A DNA stretch of 64,000 nt from Methanomassiliicoccus sp. GTDB lineage: Archaea; Thermoplasmatota; Thermoplasmata; Methanomassiliicoccales; Methanomassiliicoccaceae. Below the pieces are notes generated by a model. The model had not been told where the DNA came from. It worked only from the letters and a program-made list of their open reading frames with translations, and did no database searches. Made by a program: the position numbers and the translations under genes. The DNA is taken from NCBI GenBank assembly GCA_016109435.1, contig JAEILR010000007.1:124001-188000 (forward strand). The letters are read 5' to 3'. Below, one piece after another: positions 52,710-61,223 of the stretch (within the stretch, counting starts at the first letter, position 1; every line of letters begins with the position of its first letter).

Positions 52710-55052
52710 CTAGAACCGGGCCAGAATGGCCCTGGCCTCCTTCTCCAGGTCCACGTACTGTCGTCCGCTCAGATCGATGGCCACCCTGTCGATGGTCCCC
52801 GTGAAGGCCCACGGACGCTCTCCTGGCAGGTCCTCGGTGACCCCTTCGCCGTACCCGCGGCCCACGGTGCAGTAGGTCCCCAGCCCGAACCGGCCGGGTT
52901 GGGTACGGATGGTCCCTTCGCCGACCTTATTGTCGTTGACGAACAGGGTCAGGGTGCCGTACGCCACCCCCGAGGGCTTCTCGCCCTCCCGGTCGAAGGT
53001 CGCGGCAAGGATGATCTTCTCGCCGGCAGGGACGGGATCCTCGGACGCTATGATGACGGTCTCGAGACCCACGAAATTGTAAGCGTACTTCAGGAGGCCA
53101 TCCTTCATGTACAGCACATGACCGCCGAAACGGGTGCCCTCCTGGAACAGGATGCCCTCCGCCCCACCCTCCGGGATGTCGACCACCGCGCCGATCTTGA
53201 AGGAGCGGTTCAGGATGTTGGGGGCGACCGCCTCCGGCACCGGATCGGTCCCCGGGAAGTACACGTAGCGGTCCATCGGTCTGGCCAGCTGAGGTCGGGG
53301 GGAGGTTATCAGCGCTAATGCCGTCCGGTCGTCGATGGGAAGCCCGTAGAACCTTCCCGCGGCCTCATACCAAAGCGCCTTCAGCTCCTCCAGCTTCTCG
53401 GGGTTCTCGGCCGCCAGGTCCTTCGATTCCGAGCGGTCCTCATCGACCTTGTACAGCTCCCAGTGGTCTTGGTTGAAGTGACCCCAGTTGCTGAGGGTGG
53501 GGTGGGTGGTGCTGGCCTTCCAGCCCTTATTCCAAATCCCCCTGCTGCCGAGCATGAGGTAGTACTGGAGGTCCTTGTTGGTGTGGACGAAGACGTTGTC
53601 GAAGGTGTAGCTCATGCTCACCCCTTCCAGAGGCCACTGGGTGTACCCCTTTACCGAACCGGGGAGAGACATGTTCAGGCATTCCAGCACTGTGGGCACG
53701 ATGTCCACCGCATGATGGTACTGCTGCCTTATCCCCCGGCCCTTGATGCCCTTGGGCCAGGAGATGATGAGCATATCGCAGGTCCCCCCGCTGTAAGCGG
53801 CATAACGCTTGAACATCTTGAAGGGGGTGCAGAAGGCGGCCGCCCAGCCCGCTGGATAGTGATTATACGTCCTCACACCTCCGAGCTCGTCGATCATCCT
53901 GAGGTTGGCCTCGATGTCGTCGGGGATGCCATTGAAGAACAGGTTCTCATTCACCGATCCGTTCGGACCGCCCTCGCCGCTGGCCCCGTTGTCCGAGACC
54001 GCCACGATGATGGTATTGTCCAGCTGGCCGGATTGCTCCAGGAAGTCGATGAGCCTCCCGATCTGGTGATCGGTGTAGGTGACGAAACCGGCGTAGACCT
54101 CGGCCATGCGGGCGAACAGCTTCTTTTCATCGTCTGACAGGGAGTCCCAAGGGCGAACGGTGTCCAGCTCTGGCCAGCTCTGACCTTCCGGTCCCTTCTC
54201 ATGGATGAGCGGGTTCAGGGGGGTCAGCTCGGTGTCCTCGGGCATCAGCCCCATCTTCTTTTGCCTCTCCAGGGTCTCCTCGCGGTATCTCTCGTAGCCC
54301 TGGTCGAACCTCCCCTTGTACTTGTCCGCCCATTCCTTGAACACATGGTGAGGGGCGTGGGCGCACCCCGGGCAGAAGTACATGAAGAATGGCTTTTCCG
54401 GAGCGATCTGTTTAGCGTCCTGGATCATCTTGATGGCCTGGTCGGTGAGGTCCTTGCTAAGGTGGTATCCCTCCTCCGGCGTGGACGGCGGATCGATCAT
54501 GTGGTTGTCATAGTACAGGTCGGGATACCACTGATTGGTCTCCCCGCCCATGAAGCCGTAGAACCTCTCGAAGCCCCTATCGGTGGGCCAGTTCCTCTTG
54601 GACGAGGCCTGGTTGCTCTCCTCTTCCGGGGTTAGATGCCACTTGCCAACGGCGTATGTGTTGTACCCCCGCTCCACCAGGATCTCGGCAAGAGTGGCCG
54701 TTTCCGGCGGTATGCGGCCGTTGGTGCCGGGGAAGCCCGTCGTCGCCTCCTCGATGCAGGCCATGCCCACGGTGGTGTGGTTGCGCCCCGTCAAGAGGCA
54801 TGCCCTAGTGGGAGAGCACAGGGCGGTGGTATGGAACTGGCTATACCGCAGACCGGCCTCTCCCAGCCGCTTCATCGTCGGGGTCTCGATGCTGCCCCCG
54901 AAGGGCTCCATGGCCCCGAAGCCCACGTCATCCCATACTATATACAGGACATTGGGCGCGCCCTCGGCGGCCCTCGTTTGCTCATAGGGTCCCCAGTCGG
55001 GGACGGAATCTCGAATATCAATGTTCACGACACCTTTGAACGGTTCCCGCAT
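52710..55052 (-). CDS. Arylsulfatase (Cys-type, formylglycine-dependent)
   Basis: 780 residues, a sulfatase of the alkaline phosphatase superfamily. The N-terminal metal site is IVWDDVGFG (D41 and D42), and the modified residue is Cys79 in CSPTRACLLTGRNHTTVGM. The later KWHLTPEEE and VAVSDNGASGEGG supply more active-site residues. No signal peptide is visible, so it acts in the cytoplasm. GAGGTGAT precedes the ATG. Maturation by the radical SAM enzyme at 49333 is predicted. The C-terminal 150 residues form a beta-rich domain. Stop TAG. Confidence 0.9.
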   Translation of the reverse strand: MREPFKGVVNIDIRDSVPDWGPYEQTRAAEGAPNVLYIVWDDVGFGAMEPFGGSIETPTMKRLGEAGLRYSQFHTTALCSPTRACLLTGRNHTTVGMACIEEATTGFPGTNGRIPPETATLAEILVERGYNTYAVGKWHLTPEEESNQASSKRNWPTDRGFERFYGFMGGETNQWYPDLYYDNHMIDPPSTPEEGYHLSKDLTDQAIKMIQDAKQIAPEKPFFMYFCPGCAHAPHHVFKEWADKYKGRFDQGYERYREETLERQKKMGLMPEDTELTPLNPLIHEKGPEGQSWPELDTVRPWDSLSDDEKKLFARMAEVYAGFVTYTDHQIGRLIDFLEQSGQLDNTIIVAVSDNGASGEGGPNGSVNENLFFNGIPDDIEANLRMIDELGGVRTYNHYPAGWAAAFCTPFKMFKRYAAYSGGTCDMLIISWPKGIKGRGIRQQYHHAVDIVPTVLECLNMSLPGSVKGYTQWPLEGVSMSYTFDNVFVHTNKDLQYYLMLGSRGIWNKGWKASTTHPTLSNWGHFNQDHWELYKVDEDRSESKDLAAENPEKLEELKALWYEAAGRFYGLPIDDRTALALITSPRPQLARPMDRYVYFPGTDPVPEAVAPNILNRSFKIGAVVDIPEGGAEGILFQEGTRFGGHVLYMKDGLLKYAYNFVGLETVIIASEDPVPAGEKIILAATFDREGEKPSGVAYGTLTLFVNDNKVGEGTIRTQPGRFGLGTYCTVGRGYGEGVTEDLPGERPWAFTGTIDRVAIDLSGRQYVDLEKEARAILARF

Positions 55053-55349
55053 GTCCTATCACCTCGCCCCCTCGACCGACACCCCCATGGTGCCTGGCCA
55101 GGGGTTCATGACCAACGTGCCCGGTACGGGATGAAAATAGGTTGGACGCAAATATGGCGGAAAAGCGTTCTATAGTTGGAGAATGAGCGCCGTGACCGCG
55201 GCTGGCCTGTCTGAAAGGGGGCCGGGGACCGGGACGGTGAAAACGTGTTGCTGTTCCCTGCGGTCCGCACCCTTCCGATGTGCCCTTCCTTCCGGGATGC
55301 CAGGTTGGCCGGGGGGATGCCCCCGCGGCACCTATTGATGGACCTGACC
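55053..55349. other. Gap between sulfatase and PH-domain genes
   Basis: 297 bases hold the sulfatase ribosome binding site at the left edge. No TATA box, gene, hairpin or tRNA is clearly visible in the rest. Confidence 0.4.
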
Positions 55350-56048
55350 TCACGCCGGCATGGCGGCCACGGGCCTGTACACGTAGCTGGACAGCATCTT
55401 CTCGACCTCGAAGGGCTTGGGAACATTCTCCCACACCACCCCTCCTCCCGAATGCAACCGAATGCCTGGCTGTCTACGTATCGCGCGGCCCAGTCCTCCG
55501 GAGGTGACGATCGAGATGTCGCCGAACCCGAACGCCCGTTCCAGCAGCGGCTGGTTGAGAGATATGTTCTGCACCTTGTCCAGGCCGGTATCGCTGTGCT
55601 GCAGGTTCAGGAACCCATACTGGCTTATGATCCGTCGGTCGGTGAGGGCGAACGCGGTGTGCCTCCACTGCATATAGGTCATGATCATCGGCAGCGCTCC
55701 CAGAACCACCGGGACCAACACCAGTAAGGCCAGCGACCGGTCCAGGGATACCAGGATGGCGACGGCCGCTCCGGCGATCGCCGCAGGAATGCCGAAGCGT
55801 CGGTCGAACGGTATCATCAGCGCTGCCAGGGCCAGGGCGGCCACCAGGTATAGCAGGCTCCCATCATAGGTCAGGATGATCGCGGCGAAAATGAGGGCCA
55901 CGATCATCATCAGCAGGGGTCTCAGCAATACGACGCTTCCCGCCGGCCGGCTCTCCCATATGATCTTCTCGCCCTGCATCAGATGCCTTCTGTCGAGAAC
56001 CATCTGAGCAGGGGGCTGCGTCGTTTCTACGGACGTCTCCGTTGCCAT
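55350..56048 (-). CDS. Membrane PH-domain (bPH2/DUF304) protein
   Basis: 232 residues. Membrane segments occupy residues 40-120, followed by the PH domain: TAFALTDRRIISQYGFLNLQ, LDKVQNISLNQPLLERAFGF and the ending GVVWENVPKPFEVEKM. It shares the order and many motifs of the protein at 20038-20904 but lacks the C-terminal SHOCT domain. A TATA box at 56157-56165 leaves a leader of about 85 bases. Stop TGA. Confidence 0.85.
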   Translation of the reverse strand: MATETSVETTQPPAQMVLDRRHLMQGEKIIWESRPAGSVVLLRPLLMMIVALIFAAIILTYDGSLLYLVAALALAALMIPFDRRFGIPAAIAGAAVAILVSLDRSLALLVLVPVVLGALPMIMTYMQWRHTAFALTDRRIISQYGFLNLQHSDTGLDKVQNISLNQPLLERAFGFGDISIVTSGGLGRAIRRQPGIRLHSGGGVVWENVPKPFEVEKMLSSYVYRPVAAMPA

Positions 56049-56156
56049 ACAATGACCTCCATACGTTATGCTCCGTTATCGCAGCATCAGCGTACGACGG
56101 GCTGGCTGCAGACGCAAGTCCAGAGGTTCTTGCCTTTGGTCGTTGGGCAAGGGTGA

Positions 56157-56165
56157 ATATATAAT
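56157..56165 (-). promoter_or_regulatory. TATA box of the second PH-domain gene
   Basis: On the minus strand GATTATATATTC lies about 110 bases before the ATG. Confidence 0.5.
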
Positions 56166-56249
56166 CCTATCTTATCTGTCCTAACGGCCGTCTGCACGGA
56201 CCATGGCCCTAGCTGAGGGCAGCGATCGCCGGGAGAGGGGCGGCCTCCG

Positions 56250-56290
56250 ACGGCCCCCGACCCCTGATGGGGTCGCGGTCGGGGTCCGGC
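56250..56290. terminator. GC-rich nested hairpin after cobT
   Basis: GACCCC-TGAT-GGGGTC (56259-56274) is a perfect 6-bp hairpin nested in CCCCCGACC...GGTCGGGG. It lies 50-90 bases past the cobT stop. It could act as a 3' processing or stop signal, although archaeal termination usually needs a T-tract, which is not seen. Confidence 0.4.
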
Positions 56291-56337
56291 CCTTCCACTC
56301 CCGGAAATAAAAGGCTGGGGGGCCTGCCCCTTCCGCT

Positions 56338-57444
56338 CTACCGCCTGGAGACCAGGCGGGCGTAGTTCTTCTCGATCTCGTCCAGGATGGTATGGGCGGT
56401 GATCTTGCCCTCGCTCGCGGCCATCGCCGCGATGGACGAGCCGCCGGCGCCCACGCCCTCCTTGACCAGCCCCGTTTCGTAGATCTTCAGGCCGTCGTAG
56501 CGGGACAGGGAGAAGTTGAGGTTCGCCGAGAGCACCGGCACCTTGCCGATCTGAGAGACCAGGGAGCGGATGTCAGAGTTGCCGTCCTTGGTGATCCAGC
56601 GGGTGGTGCCTATGGCGATGTTGTTCAGCGTGGAGTAGTCCATGCCCTTTATGATCGCGAGCACCGCGGCCATCTGGGTGCCCCCGGCCAGGAGCACGGG
56701 GATCGTTTCCGCCGCTCCCACTGCCAGCCCGGCGGCCGCGGCCATCATGGGGTCTCCGACCGCCTCGATGGCGGCCATGGGGTCCTTGCGGAACGCCTCC
56801 CTCTTCATGCCGCTGGCCTTCAGGCCTTCCTCCACCACCTTCAGCTTCAGTTCATGGGGATTGGCCGGGAGGGTGCTGGATACCTTCCCGTAGGCCTCGT
56901 AGCCCAGGGCCGTGAGCACGCCCAGCGCGGTGGTGGTGCCGCCGGGGATGGACTCGGCGATGACCAGGTAGTTGCTGATCTTGGCCAAGTTCTGGCCCGC
57001 CAGGACCGCCCGGTCGTAGACCTTCTCGGGGTCCTTCACCGACCGCCCGGTGCGGATGTCGTCTCCCGGAGCGCCGTCCAGTTCGAAGTAGGGGACGTGC
57101 GGCCGTACCCTCAGTCCGCCGTTGACCACGAAGAATGGCATCCCCGACAGCTTGATGGAGGACATGGTCACGATGCCCGGCGTGGGGATCCCGTCCGGGG
57201 TCACCGGCACGCCGTCGATGCACTTGCACTTCCCGTAGAACAGCAGCTCCATGTCCGCGGCGGGGGTGAAATCCGTAGCTTCTGGATTGGCACCGGCGGC
57301 GGACAGTCCGGGGATCTTCGCCGTTTCGGTGTTGCCGATGACACAGGCGTAGGTGGGCTGCTTCCCCCATATGCGCTCCAGGAACTTCCTGGCCATTTCT
57401 TCCTCCAAGCAGATGGTTATGTCCTCTGGTACCTTGAACGACAT
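56338..57444 (-). CDS. cobT: Nicotinate-nucleotide:base phosphoribosyltransferase CobT (archaeal type)
   Basis: 368 residues from ATG 57444 with a GGAGAGG site. It has NTETAKIPGLSAAGANPEAT, VTMSSIKLSGMPFFVVNGG, AESIPGGTTTALGVLTALGY and LAGGTQMAAVLAI, the archaeal CobT family. It activates a nucleobase or lower ligand with nicotinate mononucleotide to alpha-ribazole phosphate, the substrate for CobS after dephosphorylation by CbiS. The promoter has the corrinoid operator. Stop TAG. Confidence 0.88.
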   Translation of the reverse strand: MSFKVPEDITICLEEEMARKFLERIWGKQPTYACVIGNTETAKIPGLSAAGANPEATDFTPAADMELLFYGKCKCIDGVPVTPDGIPTPGIVTMSSIKLSGMPFFVVNGGLRVRPHVPYFELDGAPGDDIRTGRSVKDPEKVYDRAVLAGQNLAKISNYLVIAESIPGGTTTALGVLTALGYEAYGKVSSTLPANPHELKLKVVEEGLKASGMKREAFRKDPMAAIEAVGDPMMAAAAGLAVGAAETIPVLLAGGTQMAAVLAIIKGMDYSTLNNIAIGTTRWITKDGNSDIRSLVSQIGKVPVLSANLNFSLSRYDGLKIYETGLVKEGVGAGGSSIAAMAASEGKITAHTILDEIEKNYARLVSRR

Positions 57445-57467
57445 CGTGTCCTCTCCCTTATGTGCGG

Positions 57468-57484
57468 TTGGATAATACATCCAA
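57468..57484. promoter_or_regulatory. Palindromic operator shared with btuF
   Basis: TTGGATAATACATCCAA, extended by a G-C pair to 7-bp arms, overlaps the transcription start predicted from the TATA box at 57501-57510 and lies 24-40 bases before the cobT ATG. The outer arms TTGGAT-N5-ATCCAA equal those at 36260-36276. Confidence 0.7.
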
Positions 57485-57500
57485 CTGTATGTCTACGCCC

Positions 57501-57510
57501 TATAAAACGG
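57501..57510 (-). promoter_or_regulatory. TATA box of cobT
   Basis: On the minus strand the sequence reads CCGTTTTATA, centred about 20-25 bases before the operator centre. It gives cobT a promoter separate from the preceding gene. Confidence 0.65.
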
Positions 57511-57521
57511 TGTCGAATGCT

Positions 57522-58568
57522 CTAATGGTCCAGGATAGAGGTCATGAGGTCCCCGAGGGGGCGGTGCTTGACGGCCGTCTCGGAGAAGCGCACGGTCCTC
57601 TGGCATGGCCTGGCCACTTCGCCGACGGCATAGGGGACGGGCATCTTGAGATGCTGCCCGGTCAACGAAGAGGTCCCGTGGTCGACGACGAACGCGACCT
57701 TGTATCCCAACATGCGGTCCATGTTCTCAACCAGGAGGTCGTCCACCTCCTTGAGCAGGGAAACCTTCTGATCGGGGGCCAGGCGGTGGGAGATGTCGTC
57801 CGTTTCCTCCACGTGCATGAACACGTTGGAGGTCTTCAGCAGCCTGAACGCCTCCTGGAAACCGCTCCACATGTTGTCCACGACCCTCCGGCGCAGGTTG
57901 AGCAGACCGGCCACTCCGAGGGCCGAGGGGCTCTTTGATATGACGACCATATCCTTAGCCGGGTCGACCGCACGGGGCCGGTCGACATTGGTGATCGCGC
58001 CACCGCCCCAGGGCATGACGGTCAGGCCGTCCAGCTCCTTGGCGATGCCGGTGATGAACTTTTTAAACTCGCCCAGCGAGGTGCCGTTGCCGCTCACCGG
58101 AGCGGGCGGGTTGGGGAACTGCTGGACATGATCGGTGTCCACGGTCATGACCCCCCGGCCATCCTCGTAGAAGTAGAGCTTGGGGTTGAGGTCCCCCAGA
58201 ACGTCAAGGTTCTTCACCACGCACTGCTGCAGCTCATCGTTCATCTCCCTGGAGACGCGGTAGACCCACTCTATCCCCCCGTCGGTCATCCGCACCGGGG
58301 AGAAACGGTACGCCACGTGATGGGGCTCCACGGGAACACCAAGGCCCAGCGCTTCTACCAGTCCCCGGGGGGTCTGCAGCGGCTGTCCGGTGAAGAACTC
58401 GAGCAGGAAGAGATGGGTGTACGGACGCCCGTCGGTGGTCCCGAAATCGCCCTGGGTGGCGATGCTGTCGATGAACTGCTTATCAATGCTCTCCAGGGGG
58501 GTCCTTCCTCCCAGCTCCGGTATCTTTTCGTCGGCCGCCCCGTCCAAGAGTATGATCAGCGTGTTCAA
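57522..58568 (-). CDS. ApgM-like alkaline phosphatase superfamily phosphomutase
   Basis: 348 residues from TTG 58568, supported by AGAAGGGA and a TATA box at 58596-58606. The first strand, NTLIILLDGAADEKIPELGG, is the metal-binding start of archaeal 2,3-bisphosphoglycerate-independent phosphoglycerate mutase (ApgM); MHVEETDDISHRLAPDQKVS and VAFVVDHGTSSLTGQHLKMP near the C-terminus give the second metal site. The middle domain is divergent, so a phosphatase or mutase for another substrate is possible. It precedes cobT but is separated by a promoter. Stop TAG. Confidence 0.8.
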   Translation of the reverse strand: MNTLIILLDGAADEKIPELGGRTPLESIDKQFIDSIATQGDFGTTDGRPYTHLFLLEFFTGQPLQTPRGLVEALGLGVPVEPHHVAYRFSPVRMTDGGIEWVYRVSREMNDELQQCVVKNLDVLGDLNPKLYFYEDGRGVMTVDTDHVQQFPNPPAPVSGNGTSLGEFKKFITGIAKELDGLTVMPWGGGAITNVDRPRAVDPAKDMVVISKSPSALGVAGLLNLRRRVVDNMWSGFQEAFRLLKTSNVFMHVEETDDISHRLAPDQKVSLLKEVDDLLVENMDRMLGYKVAFVVDHGTSSLTGQHLKMPVPYAVGEVARPCQRTVRFSETAVKHRPLGDLMTSILDH

Positions 58569-58716
58569 GTTCGGTCCCTTCTCACTGTTCGAGACCTGAT
58601 AAAAGGGCCAACTAATATACTTTCCCCACTTGGCGGTGCCAGATGGGCCATCTCTTACCTGTCCAGCGTAGCGGGCCAACGAAATCAACATAACCGCGGG
58701 GATCGCTTTACACACT

Positions 58717-59076
58717 ATGCTCCGGATGCGGAGAGCGTACGAGCCGCCTTCCGAGGAGGACGGCACCAGGGTCCTTGTGGAGAGGCTATGGCCTCGCGGA
58801 GTGAGCAAACAGCGGGCGTCGATCGATATCTGGTGCAAGGAAGCGGCCCCTTCCGCAGAGCTCAGGAAGTGGTACGGACACGAGCCATCCCGCTGGGAGG
58901 CCTTCCGGGAACGCTACCTCCAGGAGCTTCGGGGGAACCCCGCGGTGGACCGCCTCAGAAGGCTCTCCGCTTCCACCACGGTGACCCTGGTGTTCTCCAC
59001 CAGGGACGTCGAGAGGAGCGGCGCCCGGGTGCTCATGGACCTACTGGTCCAGGACGCTGACCAAGCTGTTTTATAG
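58717..59076 (+). CDS. DUF488 family protein
   Basis: 119 residues. RMRRAYEPPSEEDGTRVLVE, RLWPRGVSKQRASIDIWCKE and the WYGHEPSRWEAFRERYLQEL segments are the DUF488 (YeaO) signature. The protein is small and soluble, of unknown function. A TATA-like AACATAACC about 25 bases before the ATG suggests a leaderless messenger. It is divergent from the ApgM-like gene. Stop TAG. Confidence 0.88.
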   Translation: MLRMRRAYEPPSEEDGTRVLVERLWPRGVSKQRASIDIWCKEAAPSAELRKWYGHEPSRWEAFRERYLQELRGNPAVDRLRRLSASTTVTLVFSTRDVERSGARVLMDLLVQDADQAVL

Positions 59077-59113
59077 GCCCCACCCTATAACCAGGTCCGA
59101 CAAGGGATACGGT

Positions 59114-59305
59114 TTGGCGGAAGGAGTAAGGCTCAGGAGGACCGTCGAGATGTTCGACACTTCCGGGCGAGCGGTCTCCGACCCAGCCCAGGCTTCCCGG
59201 GTGGTCACCTCGTACTACGATGACGAGGGCCGACTTGTCCGGAGGGTCCTGGGAAAGGCGGTGATCCTCCGGCCCGATGGCCCGGACGATCAGGACCGCG
59301 AATGA
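59114..59305 (+). CDS. Small hypothetical protein
   Basis: 63 residues from TTG 59114. A TATA box (CCCTATAACC, centred about 59087) lies 27 bases ahead, so the TTG is leaderless. The sequence is charged, without membrane segments: VTSYYDDEGRLVRRVLGKAV near the end has a beta-hairpin look. It is not similar to a known family. It follows DUF488 by 37 bases. Confidence 0.5.
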   Translation: MAEGVRLRRTVEMFDTSGRAVSDPAQASRVVTSYYDDEGRLVRRVLGKAVILRPDGPDDQDRE

Positions 59306-59585
59306 TCCCTTTCGCCACCAAACAAATAACCGGAGGGCAACTGGTAAGGGCCGGCGGGGCGGCGTATCCCCTTGTCACGTTTGTAGAAAATACCGCCCTT
59401 CCAGCCCCCAGAAATGGGGCCCTCCGGGACCGATAATTATTTAGTAGACTTTAAATATAAATTCGGATTCATATCAATTATGGCCTGAGATAATCTCTAG
59501 CTCTCGTTCTTGATAACCAGGAGAGAACGTAGTTAAGTTATGTTGCCGAAATCACCGTTGCGTGACAACGCATAGGGATGGACAG
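59306..59585. other. AT-rich promoter and leader of the 59586 gene
   Basis: A TATA box TTAAATATAA (59451-59460) predicts transcription from about 59482 and a leader of about 100 bases. The leader has GAGATAATCTC (59487-59497) and GTTGCGTGACAACGC near the ribosome binding site, small inverted repeats that could hide or expose it. No gene is seen here. Confidence 0.5.
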
Positions 59586-60029
59586 ATGATGAACATAACC
59601 TTCGACGAGTTCCTTGCCCTGGCCAAGAAGTATCAGGCCATGGGCGGCTCAGCTCAGAACCTCCTCGAGGACATCCGGAGGGGCCCTTACCGGGTTCAGG
59701 ACGGTGTCCGTCTGAGGCAGCTATACGAGTTCCTGCTGGACCTGCAGTACGTGCAGAACGAGGCCAGCGAAGTGCATGAGGTCGTCAACGCCGTGGCCAA
59801 CCTGCTGGCCCAGTACCAGGACGAGGAAGAAGAGAGGATCGTGGCCGAACGATGGGTCCCCGAGAAGGGTTTCCCCGGCGCTACGCTATGGCTGCAGCGC
59901 GAGGACGCCAAGTGGGCTATCGCCCCTTCGCCCAAGGAGGGCGCCTGCCTGGGCAAGTGCGTCAAGGACCTCGGCTCCCACAAGTGGTTCGAGAAGCCTC
60001 TTCCCCTGCTGGTCGACGCCTCCAGGTAA
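59586..60029 (+). CDS. Uncharacterised protein
   Basis: 147 residues from the tandem ATGs at 59586/59589. An acidic helical N-terminal half (LYEFLLDLQYVQNEASEVHE and VVNAVANLLAQYQDEEEERI) is followed by RWVPEKGFPGATLWLQREDA and a C-terminus with two Cys (EGACLGKCVKDLGSHKWFEK) that could bind a metal or form a disulfide. It is not recognised. It is expressed from its own strong TATA box with a long leader. Stop TAA. Confidence 0.65.
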   Translation: MMNITFDEFLALAKKYQAMGGSAQNLLEDIRRGPYRVQDGVRLRQLYEFLLDLQYVQNEASEVHEVVNAVANLLAQYQDEEEERIVAERWVPEKGFPGATLWLQREDAKWAIAPSPKEGACLGKCVKDLGSHKWFEKPLPLLVDASR

Positions 60030-60156
60030 ACCTTTTCCATTATCTATACTTTTGAACTTTAGAGCAGGCCGCCCAGGCGACCTTCACCCATCGAGCCTGC
60101 AGGGAGAGCCCTTCGGGAGGCCAACTAGATAGGACTGCCCGTCGTTCACCACCTCG

Positions 60157-61218
60157 GTGACGTTGGACCGGGACCGTTGCGTGCAGTACCTCAGGGACAA
60201 TGCCGGGCCGGTGATAAGATGCCGGACGGCCGTCGAACTGATGGGCTCCGATCCCCCGACCCTGGAGGAGGAGAGGACCAGGAGTCCCCACGTTCAGCGC
60301 TGGCTCGCCTCTCTGGGCTCCGATCTCGGAAGGAGCGGGCTGCACGGGGCCGGGCCGGACACCTTCGAGAACGTGATGGGCAAGTTGTACGAGGCCGGGC
60401 TGCGGAAGGGGGCGCCCGAGCTGGACGCCAGGACCGCCCCGTTCAGGGAGTGGATGGCCGAGCAGTGCGACCTACCGGTGTCCGGCTACCTTCCGGTCTT
60501 CCACCGCACGCTTGTCACCGCGTTCCTGGCCATGACCGGCTACGGGGACGAGGATGCGGTCAGGCGCTGGGCCGAGAAACGTCTGGACACCGTCCACCGC
60601 TTCGCCCGGGGCGGGGACCTGGACACCATATACGTCCCCCCGGAAAGGATGCCCTTCCTCCCCCGGGCGTTCCGGGGGGTGCCGCTCCTTGATCCCGCGC
60701 TCTACCCCGACGAGGACCTCGAGCTGCCGTGGGTGCATGATCTCAACGCCTTCCTGCACACCCCCTCGATCATGGAGGACGCCGTCCAGAGGTCGCGGGT
60801 GGAGACGGTGGTCCGCTTCATCCTATCCCCGGAATACCAATCCCTCCGCCCCGGTTACGGGGTGGTGAAGCACGGCTCCCACTACTACATGATGGGATGG
60901 AGCGTCCATCTCCCCGGGTTCTCCGGCCCCCCTCCGCAGGGACCAGAGCTTGGCCGGACGCTCATCCTCGCTTCCATGCTCGGGCGGAGCGCGGCGGCGA
61001 GGGAGCACCCCTGGTTCGCCCGCTCCCTCCACGCCATGGAGGGGCATGGTCATGATGGCGGCCTGCTGTGCTTCCCGTCCTCCAGCCTTCCTGAGAAGCG
61101 CAGCGGGGTGTGGATACTGGGCTCGAGGATGGCCCTGGACGAAGGGCGCAGAACGCTCCGGGCCAGGGTCTGCGAGTCGACCTTCAGGTACCTGGAGATC
61201 TCGTCACGGTGCCGCTAG
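60157..61218 (+). CDS. Uncharacterised alpha/alpha-toroid-like protein
   Basis: 353 residues. VQYLRDNAGPVIRCRTAVEL resembles the N-terminal helix pair of alpha/alpha-toroid (prenyltransferase-like) proteins, with HPWFARSLHAMEGHGHDGGL and TFRYLEISSRCR near the end. There is no membrane helix. The family is not assigned. GTG 60157 is chosen by convention; it has no clear ribosome binding site, though a TATA-like TTATCTATAC lies at about 60040. It converges with hypF. Stop TAG. Confidence 0.65.
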   Translation: MTLDRDRCVQYLRDNAGPVIRCRTAVELMGSDPPTLEEERTRSPHVQRWLASLGSDLGRSGLHGAGPDTFENVMGKLYEAGLRKGAPELDARTAPFREWMAEQCDLPVSGYLPVFHRTLVTAFLAMTGYGDEDAVRRWAEKRLDTVHRFARGGDLDTIYVPPERMPFLPRAFRGVPLLDPALYPDEDLELPWVHDLNAFLHTPSIMEDAVQRSRVETVVRFILSPEYQSLRPGYGVVKHGSHYYMMGWSVHLPGFSGPPPQGPELGRTLILASMLGRSAAAREHPWFARSLHAMEGHGHDGGLLCFPSSSLPEKRSGVWILGSRMALDEGRRTLRARVCESTFRYLEISSRCR

Positions 61219-61223
61219 GCGGC

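Noticed and set aside
59584-59591. GATGATGA as a C box of a C/D RNA
   Set aside because: It contains the tandem start codons of the 59586 gene; no D box at suitable distance.
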